A stretch of DNA of 64,000 nt from Flavobacteriales bacterium (lineage in GTDB: Bacteria; Bacteroidota; Bacteroidia; UBA10329). Each line of letters begins with the position of its first letter. Positions within the stretch are counted from its first letter, which is position 1. The stretch is taken from positions 98,080 to 162,079 of the forward strand of contig JACJZQ010000009.1 of NCBI GenBank assembly GCA_020635495.1, written 5' to 3'. Below are positions 40,986-49,891 of the stretch, piece after piece. The notes below the pieces were generated by a model. It had not been told where the DNA came from. It worked only from the letters and a program-made list of their open reading frames with translations, and did not search any database. Position numbers and translations under genes: made by a program.

Positions 40986-41774
40986 ATGAAGCGTACGCTA
41001 GATCTTCTTCTGGTTATGGCGCTGGCCAGCTTTGTCTATGGCTGTAAAACGTCCAAACTGGCTTCTACCCCATCGGGCTTGCCCCAAATTACCACGCAGG
41101 CGCTTTTGGATTCTGTCAATAACAACAGCTTTTCGTTGATGAGCGCCAAGTTGGCCGTAAGCCATTCCAACGCCAAGGGAACGCAGAATTTCGGGGCTCG
41201 GATAAGGGTGAAAAAGGACAGCGTGATCTGGTTATCGGTAACTCCGGCCCTCGGCATTGAGGCCGTTCGGGTAGTTATTACGCCAGACAGCATCAAAATG
41301 GTCAACAGAATTGAGCAGAAATACTTCGTTGAGAGTTTCGAGAAGACGAATGAGCTTCTTCAGCTCCAGCTTACTTATTCCGTGCTTCAGTCTGTGCTGC
41401 TCGGAGAGTTTGTTCCGGTTTATGATAATAAGGTTTACAACCTGACACCGTTGGTTGACCTCTACACTTTGGTTGCTGATGAAAAGAAGGCGCAGACTTC
41501 AACCGTTGAACTTAAACTGGACCAACGCACAGAGTTTGACCCAAGTATTTGGAGGGTAACCCGTACCATTTTGAAGAATCCGCCTCGCAACGAGGAAATA
41601 CTTGCTCAATACACCGATTTTGAGCGGGTTGGCGAGAAGATCTTCCCCACCACCATGCGTTTCCGAACACAAGGAAAGGACAATATTGCCGTTGATCTGA
41701 ATTGGTCTAAGATCGAAGAGAAAACTACCTTGCGATTCCCTTTCAATGTACCGAACAAGTATGCGCCATATTAA
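40986..41774 (+). CDS. DUF4292 lipoprotein
   Basis: A 262-residue lipoprotein with signal sequence MKRTLDLLLVMALASFVYGC, Cys20 being the lipidation site. The mature part matches DUF4292: LLDSVNNNSFSLMSAKLAVS, IRVKKDSVIWLSVTPALGIE and VRVVITPDSIKMVNRIEQKY. The fold is probably LolA/LolB-like (beta half-barrel), which would fit handling of lipid or lipoprotein ligands. The gene starts 3 bases after the TPR gene and overlaps the EnvC-like gene, so it is part of one operon. Function experimentally unknown to me. Confidence 0.9.
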   Translation: MKRTLDLLLVMALASFVYGCKTSKLASTPSGLPQITTQALLDSVNNNSFSLMSAKLAVSHSNAKGTQNFGARIRVKKDSVIWLSVTPALGIEAVRVVITPDSIKMVNRIEQKYFVESFEKTNELLQLQLTYSVLQSVLLGEFVPVYDNKVYNLTPLVDLYTLVADEKKAQTSTVELKLDQRTEFDPSIWRVTRTILKNPPRNEEILAQYTDFERVGEKIFPTTMRFRTQGKDNIAVDLNWSKIEEKTTLRFPFNVPNKYAPY

Positions 41775-42978
41775 ACTCATCCTGGTCCTGCTGGTCTGGG
41801 CTGGTGCTGCATTCGGTCAGTCTAAAACGGAACTTGAAAAGCAGAAAAAACAACTTCTTCAAGACATTGAGTTTACCAATAAACTTCTGAACGAAACCGA
41901 GGAGAACAAGAAGGCCACACTTGGAGAATTGAACCTCTTGAGTTCAAAGATCAACAAGCGGCAAGAGCTTATCAATACCATACTTCGCGAAGTTGACCTG
42001 GTGGAAGCGCAGATCAACGAGACCCGGACCATTGTCAATTCGTTGGATGAAGACCTTAAACGTTTGAAGGAAGAATACGCGCTGATGTTGTACCACACGT
42101 ACAAGAATCAGAGCCAGTACGATAGGTTGATGTTCATTCTGTCGTCTGAAGATGTGAACCAGGCGTACAAGCGTATCAAGTACTTTCAGCAGTACGCCAA
42201 ACACCGTCAGGAGCAGGCCGCTGCCATTGAGGAAACCCAGAAGGTTCTTGAATCTCGGACGGAGGAACTAGCGGACAAGAAGCTGAAAATGGCCTATCTG
42301 GTAGAAGACAAGGAAAAGGAAAAGATCCAACTCTCTACGGAAATGGAAGAGCAGGATAAGATCGTGGCCAACCTGAAACAGAAAGAGGGCGAACTGAAAA
42401 GGCAACTTCAGGAAAAGCAACGGGATGCCAAAAAGCTTGAAAAGGCCATTGCCCGTATCATTGAGGAAGAAATACGCAAAGCCAAGAAAGAGGCTGAAAA
42501 AACAGGGGCAACGGTTACCAAGTCGGGCTTTGCCTTAACGCCAGTTGAGTTAGAGCTTTCGGGCAAATTCAGCAACGACCAAGGAAAATTGCCCTGGCCA
42601 TCAGAAAGAGGTGTTATCACATCATCGTTCGGAGAACATCCACACCCAACGCTTCCCTCGATCAAAATTGAGAACAACGGAATTGACATCACAACCGATA
42701 AAGGCTCAAAAGCACGCACGGTGTATGAAGGAACAGTGTCTGCGGTGGTTTCCATTCCGGGTGCTCACAAAGCGGTGATTGTCAGGCACGGAGAGTTCTT
42801 GAGCGTATATGCCAACTTGGAAGAAGTACTGGTTAAAATGGGCGATAAACTGGGTGTAAAACAGAGTCTCGGAACTGTTGTTACCAATCGCGAAGACGGC
42901 AAAACGGTGCTTCATTTTGAGATATGGAAAGGTGCCACCAAGTTGAACCCCGCCAAGTGGATCGTGAGTAAAAATTAA
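41761..42978 (+). CDS. EnvC-like murein hydrolase activator with degenerate LytM/M23 domain
   Basis: 405 residues from ATG 41761, which starts the signal peptide MRHIKLILVLLVWAGAAFGQ and overlaps the DUF4292 gene by 14 bases. A long coiled coil covers about residues 20-250 (KTELEKQKKQLLQDIEFTNK ... KEGELKRQLQEKQRDAKKLE). The LytM domain follows: IENNGIDITTDKGS, VIVRHGEFLSVYANL and LHFEIWKG. Active M23 enzymes have HxxxD, Y-x-HL and HxH; here Asn replaces the first His (NNGID) and the His of YxHL (YANL), and HxH is reduced to HFE. As in E. coli EnvC, it probably activates amidases during division rather than cutting peptidoglycan itself. Confidence 0.9.
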   Translation: MRHIKLILVLLVWAGAAFGQSKTELEKQKKQLLQDIEFTNKLLNETEENKKATLGELNLLSSKINKRQELINTILREVDLVEAQINETRTIVNSLDEDLKRLKEEYALMLYHTYKNQSQYDRLMFILSSEDVNQAYKRIKYFQQYAKHRQEQAAAIEETQKVLESRTEELADKKLKMAYLVEDKEKEKIQLSTEMEEQDKIVANLKQKEGELKRQLQEKQRDAKKLEKAIARIIEEEIRKAKKEAEKTGATVTKSGFALTPVELELSGKFSNDQGKLPWPSERGVITSSFGEHPHPTLPSIKIENNGIDITTDKGSKARTVYEGTVSAVVSIPGAHKAVIVRHGEFLSVYANLEEVLVKMGDKLGVKQSLGTVVTNREDGKTVLHFEIWKGATKLNPAKWIVSKN

Positions 42979-42980
42979 AT

Positions 42981-42988
42981 TACCTTTG
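42981..42988 (+). promoter_or_regulatory. Possible -7 element (TACCTTTG) before tatA
   Basis: An exact TAnnTTTG match, but only four bases before the tatA ATG at 42993, so any transcript from it would be leaderless. It may be chance. Confidence 0.2.
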
Positions 42989-42992
42989 ACAC

Positions 42993-43184
42993 ATGCTTTT
43001 AGGCTCGATCATACTTGGTTTTTTAGGCCCTCAGGAAATTATCATCGTCCTGGTTATTGTGCTCTTACTTTTCGGTGGAAGAAAAATTCCTGAACTCATG
43101 AAAGGCCTTGGAAAAGGTATCAAGGAGTTCAAGGATGCCTCGAAAGGAGACGAGAACGAAAAAATCTCGGAGAAGAACGATTAG
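42993..43184 (+). CDS. tatA: Twin-arginine translocase subunit TatA
   Basis: A 63-residue protein with one membrane helix (IIIVLVIVLLLF), the FGGRKIPELMKGLGKGIKEF hinge and amphipathic helix typical of TatA/TatE, and a charged tail. TatA oligomers form the route for folded proteins exported by the Tat pathway. tatC is not in the window. It lies 14 bases after the EnvC-like gene and 20 before gatA. In E. coli the amidases AmiA and AmiC, targets of EnvC, are Tat substrates, so the pairing with an EnvC-like gene is suggestive. Confidence 0.95.
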   Translation: MLLGSIILGFLGPQEIIIVLVIVLLLFGGRKIPELMKGLGKGIKEFKDASKGDENEKISEKND

Positions 43185-43204
43185 ATCCAATCGGATAAAG
43201 GCAA

Positions 43205-44617
43205 ATGGCCAACATAGCCTCCTATTTGCAAGATCTTACCAATGGAACCACCACCGTCAGAAAAACGGTAGAGGGTTTTTTGGCGCGAATTGAGGAAACC
43301 AAAAACCTCAACGCTTTCCTCGAAGTTTTTGCTGACGAAGCATTGACCCGTGCCGATGAGATCGATCAGAAAATTGCCGCAGGACAGGCCGGAAAACTGG
43401 CTGGAGTTGTAGTTGGCGTGAAGGACAACATCTGCATTGAAGGCCACAAGGTCAGTGCGTCTAGCAGAATATTGGAAGGTTTTGAATCGCTTTACAGCGC
43501 TACGGCTGTAGAAAAGCTCCTTGCAGAAGACGCCATCATTATTGGCCGCCTGAATTGCGATGAGTTTGCCATGGGTTCATCAAACGAAAACTCTTACTTC
43601 GGCAATGCGCTGAATCCTATTGACAACGAGCGGGTTCCGGGTGGCTCTTCTGGTGGTTCGGCCGTTGCGGTTGCTGCGGGGCTGTGTCATGTCTCGCTTG
43701 GTTCTGAAACAGGAGGGTCCGTTCGTCAGCCCGCGTCATTTTGCGGTATTGTCGGTGTAAAACCAACTTACGGTCGCGTTTCTCGCCACGGATTGCTCGC
43801 CTTTGCTTCAAGTTTTGATCAAATAGGGTCGTTTGCCAACAATGTTGAAGACGCAGCACTGCTGTTGGAAGTCATTTCAGGAACGGATGAATTCGATAGT
43901 ACGTCTTCATCAAAACCTGTTGGAGATCTTCAACCAAAATCCATCGAGAAGAAGAAATTCGCTTACCTGAAGGAGTGTGTGGAGAACGAAGCACTTGACC
44001 CTTCCATTCGTGAATCTTTCATGAAAGCGCTGGAGGCTCTGAAAGCGGAAGGTCATCAAGTAGAAGCGGTTGACTTCCCCATGTTGGACCACCTCATTCC
44101 TACGTATTACGTGCTTACTACTGCAGAGGCTTCTTCAAATCTCTCGCGGTATGACGGCATGCGCTACGGCTACCGCAGTGATAAGGCCACCGATCTGGAA
44201 AGCACGTACAAACTTTCTCGTTCAGAAGGTTTCGGAACGGAAGTAAAACGTAGGATCATGCTAGGAACATTCGTTCTTTCTGCTGGTTACTACGATGCGT
44301 ACTACGGAAAGGCTCAGAAAGTGAGACGATTGCTGAAAGAGACCACCAACAAGATTTTCAGTGAGTATGACTTCATCCTGTCTCCAACCACGCCAGATGT
44401 GGCTTTCAAATTCGGAGAGAATACGGATGACCCCATCAAAATGTACTTGGAAGACATCTACACCGTGATGGCTAACCTTACGGGTATTCCTGCCGTATCA
44501 ATACCATTGGCAGAAAAGAACGGGCTGCCTTTTGGTATTCAGGTTATGGCCAACGAATTTCAAGAACAACAAATGTTCTCTGCGGCCAAGCTTTTGTCCG
44601 GAAAGGGCGGCAAGTAA
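43205..44617 (+). CDS. gatA: Asp-tRNA(Asn)/Glu-tRNA(Gln) amidotransferase subunit A
   Basis: 470 residues. This cytosolic glutaminase subunit of the GatCAB complex frees ammonia from glutamine for conversion of Glu-tRNA(Gln) or Asp-tRNA(Asn). The amidase signature is complete: Lys73 in GVKDNICIEG, cis-Ser148 in GGSSGGSAVAVAAG and nucleophile Ser172 in GSETGGSVRQPA, spaced as in characterised GatA (75 and 24 residues). RVSRHGLLAFASSFDQIG follows. gatB and gatC are not in the window. It is the last gene of the run starting at dut. Confidence 0.97.
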   Translation: MANIASYLQDLTNGTTTVRKTVEGFLARIEETKNLNAFLEVFADEALTRADEIDQKIAAGQAGKLAGVVVGVKDNICIEGHKVSASSRILEGFESLYSATAVEKLLAEDAIIIGRLNCDEFAMGSSNENSYFGNALNPIDNERVPGGSSGGSAVAVAAGLCHVSLGSETGGSVRQPASFCGIVGVKPTYGRVSRHGLLAFASSFDQIGSFANNVEDAALLLEVISGTDEFDSTSSSKPVGDLQPKSIEKKKFAYLKECVENEALDPSIRESFMKALEALKAEGHQVEAVDFPMLDHLIPTYYVLTTAEASSNLSRYDGMRYGYRSDKATDLESTYKLSRSEGFGTEVKRRIMLGTFVLSAGYYDAYYGKAQKVRRLLKETTNKIFSEYDFILSPTTPDVAFKFGENTDDPIKMYLEDIYTVMANLTGIPAVSIPLAEKNGLPFGIQVMANEFQEQQMFSAAKLLSGKGGK

Positions 44618-44676
44618 TTCAATACAAAACGTTGATAGCTTATTGAATTGATCTGCCGATCGATTGAAAGGCCATA

Positions 44677-44684
44677 TAATTTTG
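44677..44684 (+). promoter_or_regulatory. Candidate -7 element (TAATTTTG) for the transglycosylase gene
   Basis: An exact TAnnTTTG match 42 bases before the ATG at 44727, in the 109-base gap after gatA. Confidence 0.45.
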
Positions 44685-44726
44685 TAGTTGGACAATGCGT
44701 TATCTCAATAGTCAAGGGAAAAAACA

Positions 44727-46169
44727 ATGGAACGGTTAGCAACAATATTCATGGTTGTCTTGCTTGGTTTCGGTGTCATGGCATCTGAGAACGATACCGC
44801 AAGTGTAAAGATTCTGAAAGACGACCCCATACTGGCCACGTTAGACAGTATGTACAAGGCCAAGTTTTTCGAGTCGAGCGAGTTTACAACTGACACCAGT
44901 TTGCTGAATGTCAAGAAATGGAAGAAGGACGAGATTCCAACATTCAGCAATGCCCATTATGTAGAGGCATTCAAGAAAATGGATGCGAAGTCACCATTCA
45001 AGCTAGTGTATAACGAACCTGTTAAAGCATATATAGACGCCTATCTGGTCAAAAACCGTGAGAAGGTTTCGAGAATGTTAGGTCTGGCAGAGCTCTATTT
45101 CCCACTGTTTGAGGAAACCTTGGATAGATACGACCTTCCGCTAGAACTGAAATACCTGGCCATTGTAGAGTCTGCGCTTAATCCAACCGCTCGATCACGT
45201 TCTGGTGCTGTGGGGCTTTGGCAGTTCATGTACCGTACCGGTAAGATCTATAACCTGAATTCCACCTCTTATTTGGATGACAGAGCCGACCCATTTCTTG
45301 CCACTCAGGCAGCATGTGAGTATTTCAGGTTTCTGTATGATATGTTCGGAGATTGGCAACTGGTTTTGGCAGCTTACAACGGTGGTCCAGGCAACTTATT
45401 GAAAGCCATCAGGCGGGCTGGCGGCAAGCGCGATTACTGGGAAATTCGGCCATTCTTGAGACAGGAAACCCAAGGCTATGTGCCAGCATTCTTTGCCGTT
45501 AACTATATGATGAACTACGCGGCTGAGAATAATATCTACCCTGTAAAACCGGCTTTTTTCAGCTATGAGTTAGATACCGTGGTAGTAAAGAAATACACCA
45601 ACCTGAAAACGCTGGCCGCGGTTCTTCAGATACCCCTTGGGCAGGTTCAGTTCCTGAATCCAAGGTTTAGACAAGACATTATTCCTGAAACCAAAGAAGG
45701 ATTGCCACTTATACTTCCGGTAGAGAAGATAGGAGTGTACCTCAGCAATCAGGAATCCATCTACGAATTGGACAAACCGGTTGTGAATGACGCGTACGCC
45801 AATCAGACCGAAATAATGAAAGACGTAAGGCGTACGCACAAGGTTAGAAGTGGGGAAACCTTAGGCGGAATTGCCGCCAAATACCGCCTTCGGGTCAATG
45901 ACCTGAGAGATTGGAACGGAATCCGTGGCAACCTGATCCGCGAAGGACAAACGTTGGTTTACTACTCACGAACCGCAGCATCACCAACAAGCAGCAGCAC
46001 AAGTACAGTTTCCAGTTCTACCGGAGACCGCTACCATGTTGTACAGGCAGGAGATACCCTTTGGGATATTGCCAAACGCAATGGAATCTCCGTAGATAAA
46101 CTGAAAGAGCTGAACAACATCAACAACCACTACACGTTGAAGATCGGAACCAAACTCAGAATTGGATAG
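44727..46169 (+). CDS. MltD-like lytic transglycosylase with two LysM domains
   Basis: 480 residues. A signal peptide covers about residues 1-20 (LATIFMVVLLGFGVMAS). The SLT domain at about residues 120-290 has catalytic Glu148 in LAIVESALNPTARSRSGAVG, LWQFM, and AAYNGGPGN. Two LysM domains end the protein: THKVRSGETLGGIAAKYRLR near residue 370 and YHVVQAGDTLWDIAKRNGIS near 432, separated by a Ser/Thr linker. It cleaves peptidoglycan glycan strands to 1,6-anhydro products in the periplasm; LysM domains hold it on the wall. The DUF4837 gene follows directly, 1 base apart. Confidence 0.93.
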   Translation: MERLATIFMVVLLGFGVMASENDTASVKILKDDPILATLDSMYKAKFFESSEFTTDTSLLNVKKWKKDEIPTFSNAHYVEAFKKMDAKSPFKLVYNEPVKAYIDAYLVKNREKVSRMLGLAELYFPLFEETLDRYDLPLELKYLAIVESALNPTARSRSGAVGLWQFMYRTGKIYNLNSTSYLDDRADPFLATQAACEYFRFLYDMFGDWQLVLAAYNGGPGNLLKAIRRAGGKRDYWEIRPFLRQETQGYVPAFFAVNYMMNYAAENNIYPVKPAFFSYELDTVVVKKYTNLKTLAAVLQIPLGQVQFLNPRFRQDIIPETKEGLPLILPVEKIGVYLSNQESIYELDKPVVNDAYANQTEIMKDVRRTHKVRSGETLGGIAAKYRLRVNDLRDWNGIRGNLIREGQTLVYYSRTAASPTSSSTSTVSSSTGDRYHVVQAGDTLWDIAKRNGISVDKLKELNNINNHYTLKIGTKLRIG

Positions 46170-46170
46170 T

Positions 46171-47136
46171 ATGCGTTGGACACTCGGTCTTCTTACCCTC
46201 ATTTTCATAGCCGCTTGCGATGTTCCAGAAATGCCGCTACCTGGCGTTACCGGTAAAGCTGGCGAACTGGTGGTGGTAATGCCAGAACGGAATTGGAAAG
46301 GCAGTGCAGGAGACACTGTTTTCAACTCACTGACAGAACCTGTTTATGGTCTTCCGCAGGCTGAGCCCATTTTCAATGTGGTTCACATCAAAACACCGGC
46401 ATTCACTTCCATCTTTCAAACTCACAGAAACATAGTAGTTGCCAATATTGGCGAGGAACACGAGAAGAGGATCGAACTGAAAACAGATGTTTGGGCAACA
46501 CCTCAAGTAGTTGTGGAGATATGGGCACCGAACAATGAAGCCTTTGCCGAGATATTCGGAAGCAACCGGAAAAACATTATCGGGCACGTGCTCAAAAAAG
46601 AGGAAGAACGGATTCTGAAGAGCTACAATGCCCAATTGAATGAGGATGCGGTGAAACCCGTTAAGGATAAGTGGGGATTGACCCTTAGCATCCCGAAAGG
46701 ATACAACATTGTAAGAGATGAGCCAGAAGCAACTTGGGTGCGGTATGAGACCAAAGACGTAACCCAGAGCATTCTGATCTACTCCGAGCCTTACACCAAA
46801 GAGAACACCTTCTCTGTAGATGGAATGATTGAGGTGATGGACAGCTACTCCAAGAGATTTGTGCCCGGTCCGGACAATGGAACGTACATGACCACCTTCA
46901 AGGAATACCCGCCAAAGCTCACCGAAACTTCCATTGCAAGCAACTATGCTTCAAAGCTTATCGGTCTTTGGAATATTGAAGGTGCCTTGATGGGCGGACC
47001 GTTTGTGAGTTACGCATTTCTGAATGCGGAAGGAACCCGTGTCTACTATCTACACGGCTTCGTTTTTGCCCCAGGCAAGGATAAACGCAACTACCTGCGT
47101 CAGGTAGAGGCAATTATTCGCAGCGCGCGATTTTAA
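46171..47136 (+). CDS. DUF4837 family lipoprotein
   Basis: 321 residues from ATG 46171, the start that gives a lipoprotein signal MRWTLGLLTLIFIAAC with Cys16; the in-frame ATG at 46162 lies within the previous gene. The mature part fits DUF4837: GKAGELVVVMPERNWKGSAG, LPQAEPIFNVVHIKTPAFTS and LTLSIPKGYNIVRDEPEATW. The family is limited to Bacteroidota and has no known function. Its fixed link to the lytic transglycosylase upstream suggests a cell-envelope role. Confidence 0.9.
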   Translation: MRWTLGLLTLIFIAACDVPEMPLPGVTGKAGELVVVMPERNWKGSAGDTVFNSLTEPVYGLPQAEPIFNVVHIKTPAFTSIFQTHRNIVVANIGEEHEKRIELKTDVWATPQVVVEIWAPNNEAFAEIFGSNRKNIIGHVLKKEEERILKSYNAQLNEDAVKPVKDKWGLTLSIPKGYNIVRDEPEATWVRYETKDVTQSILIYSEPYTKENTFSVDGMIEVMDSYSKRFVPGPDNGTYMTTFKEYPPKLTETSIASNYASKLIGLWNIEGALMGGPFVSYAFLNAEGTRVYYLHGFVFAPGKDKRNYLRQVEAIIRSARF

Positions 47137-47195
47137 GTCGGGTAAAATTCTGAAGTAAGATTTTACCTTTAGGGAGTTAACTAAACTCTCCTACA

Positions 47196-48287
47196 ATGAA
47201 AAGACTCTTACTTTCTATTACTTCCTTATTAATTGCAACTGCTGGATTTTCGCAATCATGCACGCCAGACGGTCAGTTCGCGGGCTCGCCTGCCGGATTA
47301 TATCCTGATGGACCACTCGGCCCAACATGCGAACTAACCGCACCAAAAACCATTGTAAGTCTTACAGACACGTTTGTAACCGGACTTCCCTTTGTGGGTA
47401 GTGCAACCATGTACATAACCCGCATGCGTATCAATGCAGTTGTGGGGCTTCCGGCTGGTCTTCAACTCGGAACAGATGTTATTGGGACTGCCGATCAGGA
47501 CGGTCCTTGGGGTTACTGGGACAATACAGGCACCATTCCTAATCAGACCGCTGCTTTCGGATGCGCCTATGTATATGGTACAAGTGGAGATTGGGATGCT
47601 GCTATTGGTGGTGGCCCGAACAATGATGGCGTTTACCCGTTGGAATTTGAGGTTGATGCCTTTATTGCTGACGCTCAACCGGCTATTCTGCCATTGATCG
47701 GAGGTGCTCAGTGGGTAAGCCAGATCGATCCTAACACAGGAGGTGGTTCATTCTTCATATTTGACACATTGGTTGTGGCTTCAGATTATGCGGATATCAG
47801 CACATCTATCTCTGGAGATGCTAACGTTGAACCCGGAACATCTTACACCTATTCCGTACCGCAAGACCCGAATGTTACCTACAACTGGACGGTTACCAAC
47901 GGTACTATCCAGTCAGGTCAAGGAAGCAACCAGATTGAAGTTGTATGGAACGGTAGTGGTAACGTAGATGTAGACCTTACAGACGGTGGATGCCAAGGGA
48001 CAGACGATTTGGATGTAACAGCCATTGCCACTGGTTTGGATGAAGTAGCGGGCATTAATGCAAGTCTTTATCCTAACCCAAGCAACGGAATATTCAACCT
48101 GCAAATGGATAATACAGAGCCGCTTCGTGTGCGCATTCTGGATGTTTCTGGAAAACTGCTTAGAAGCGAGCAACTGAGTGGTTCAACGGTTTACCGTCTC
48201 AACATGGAAAACGCCCCAATTGGAGTTTACATTTTAGAGTTGGAGACTGCAACGGGTAGAACTTTCAAGCAATTGATTAAGCAGTAA
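47196..48287 (+). CDS. Secreted protein with T9SS type A sorting domain
   Basis: 363 residues with the signal peptide MKRLLLSITSLLIATAGFSQ. The opening CTPDGQFAGSPAGLYPDGPL and the segments VVGLPAGLQLGTDVIGT and GTSGDWDAAIGGGPNNDGVY are shared in outline with the next gene. An Ig/PKD-like unit follows (VEPGTSYTYSVPQDPNVTYN). The type A domain begins near NASLYPNPSNGIFNLQM and ends RTFKQLIKQ. It is predicted to be surface attached; no enzymatic motif is visible. Confidence 0.84.
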   Translation: MKRLLLSITSLLIATAGFSQSCTPDGQFAGSPAGLYPDGPLGPTCELTAPKTIVSLTDTFVTGLPFVGSATMYITRMRINAVVGLPAGLQLGTDVIGTADQDGPWGYWDNTGTIPNQTAAFGCAYVYGTSGDWDAAIGGGPNNDGVYPLEFEVDAFIADAQPAILPLIGGAQWVSQIDPNTGGGSFFIFDTLVVASDYADISTSISGDANVEPGTSYTYSVPQDPNVTYNWTVTNGTIQSGQGSNQIEVVWNGSGNVDVDLTDGGCQGTDDLDVTAIATGLDEVAGINASLYPNPSNGIFNLQMDNTEPLRVRILDVSGKLLRSEQLSGSTVYRLNMENAPIGVYILELETATGRTFKQLIKQ

Positions 48288-48307
48288 GTTCACTTAAACT
48301 TAATTGG

Positions 48308-48337
48308 AAAAAGGCCGCTCAATGAGCGGCCTTTTTT
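48308..48337 (+). terminator. Intrinsic terminator with GGCCGCTC stem
   Basis: AAAAAGGCCGCTC pairs perfectly with GAGCGGCCTTTTT around AAT, followed by another T. The 19-base core is identical to that of the hairpin at 49861-49891. Confidence 0.92.
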
Positions 48338-48419
48338 CTTGTTAGAAATGTAATTATTCCCGTTCAGTTTGTAAACAACGTGTGAGCTGCTTTTGTACAT
48401 TGTCATAAAATATAGAAAC

Positions 48420-49841
48420 ATGAAACATCTACTCTCTCATTTTTTCTTGTTAAGCGTGCTAAGTATTGGCTATTGTCAACTTTCTGTTGCGCAGGGTTGC
48501 TTCCCAGACCCGAGTTATCTTTCGTTGCCTAGCGGAATCTATCCGCCCGGACCGTTAAATACTGACTGCAGTGGTAACAGTTCTTCAAGAACCTTCATAA
48601 CCGTGGGAGATACTGTGGTGGAAAACCCTGTTACACCTGGATCATTTATTGAATGCACCGTTGATGCTGCGCGTGTGAATGAAGTTATTGGTCTGCCAAA
48701 CGGTTTAAGCCTAGTGACCGATGTAAGCGCAAGTGCCACCCAGCAATCTCCTTATGGTTCGTGGCTTAATACTGGCAGTGTTCAAGCAGGCTTTGACCCT
48801 ACGGCAGGTTGTATCAGCATTTTTGGCAACCCTTCAGATTGGGCAACAGCGACTACAGGAGGTGCTAATAATGACGGTGTTTATGATGTACAACTTACCA
48901 TAGACATGCGAATTGCATCAACAAACCCAGACATTTCGTTCCTTATTCCGAACGGAACTTGGATTTCAGATCTAAGCTCCTTGGGTTTGGCAGCGATGCC
49001 CTATGATCTGGAGTTAAGAACAGCTGAATCCGGTTGTGGGGGTTCGTTATTTGCTTTCCCTGAAGTTACATCCGACAACGACCAAACCCCAAACTGTGAT
49101 GGCGAAGTAACAGTGGAGGTTTACAACGGAACGCCTCCTTACACTTATAGTTTCTCTACCGGAACAACCGGAACACCCACAGATACTGCACTTTGTGCTG
49201 GACAATACTCTGTGAGTATTGAGGACGCGGTAGGGAATACCACCACTACCAGCTTCATTGTTGGTTCAAGCGCCAACGTGTTCACCAATGTGGGCAACAA
49301 CGGTTGGCCTCCGGTTGGCACCGATTCCTTGTTCTCATTATACTATACGTGCGACTTGGACTATTCACTTCCTATTGATTCCTTTTACATTACTGGCGCA
49401 TTAACCGTTGGGACTGATACCTGCTTAGTGGATTGGGTCATCTGGCAAGCAGGGCAACCATATTCGGCCACAACCATCTATCCGTTCTTAGGCTTAAACC
49501 CCACCGTGTTCTCACTTATTCTTTGGTGCGAAAATGGTCGGGCCGAGTTGGGGTCGTTCCAGATTTACGAATTCTTAGACCTCTCTGTTGGTGTTGGAGA
49601 AGAACTTTCAGAAATAAGATTTACGGTTAGTCCCAATCCGTCAGATGGGCAATTTACTGTTCAACTTCAAGACGGTGCCGGCTTCTTGGAGGTCTTTGAC
49701 CTCAACGGTCATTTGGTGAAACGAGAACCAATTGCTACCAGTTTGATTGAGTTGGATATGGAATCCTTCCCATCAGGCATGTACCTGTTGAAGGTTCATA
49801 ATGAAATGGGCGTTGGATACAGAAGGCTGATCAAACAATAG
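48420..49841 (+). CDS. Secreted protein with T9SS type A sorting domain (paralogue)
   Basis: 473 residues from ATG 48420, which begins the signal peptide MKHLLSHFFLLSVLSIGYCQ and so is preferred to an upstream in-frame start at 48393. It is related to the preceding gene (CFPDPSYLSLPSGIYPPGPL, VIGLPNGLSLVTDVSAS, GNPSDWATATTGGANNDGVY) and adds one SprB-like unit near residue 230 (CDGEVTVEVYNGTPPYTYSF ... LCAGQYSVSIEDAVGN) and a domain with a cysteine pair. The type A domain starts near IRFTVSPNPSDGQFTVQL. The two genes and their terminators probably arose by tandem duplication. Confidence 0.83.
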   Translation: MKHLLSHFFLLSVLSIGYCQLSVAQGCFPDPSYLSLPSGIYPPGPLNTDCSGNSSSRTFITVGDTVVENPVTPGSFIECTVDAARVNEVIGLPNGLSLVTDVSASATQQSPYGSWLNTGSVQAGFDPTAGCISIFGNPSDWATATTGGANNDGVYDVQLTIDMRIASTNPDISFLIPNGTWISDLSSLGLAAMPYDLELRTAESGCGGSLFAFPEVTSDNDQTPNCDGEVTVEVYNGTPPYTYSFSTGTTGTPTDTALCAGQYSVSIEDAVGNTTTTSFIVGSSANVFTNVGNNGWPPVGTDSLFSLYYTCDLDYSLPIDSFYITGALTVGTDTCLVDWVIWQAGQPYSATTIYPFLGLNPTVFSLILWCENGRAELGSFQIYEFLDLSVGVGEELSEIRFTVSPNPSDGQFTVQLQDGAGFLEVFDLNGHLVKREPIATSLIELDMESFPSGMYLLKVHNEMGVGYRRLIKQ

Positions 49842-49860
49842 TAGTAATCGGAGTATTTGT

Positions 49861-49891
49861 AAGAAAGGCCGCTCAATGAGCGGCCTTTCTT
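49861..49891. terminator. Bidirectional terminator
   Basis: AAGAAAGGCCGCTC and GAGCGGCCTTTCTT form a perfect 14-base stem around AAT, between the convergent ends of the T9SS cargo gene and the CotH gene. Symmetry and the T/A runs suit termination from both sides. Confidence 0.88.
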
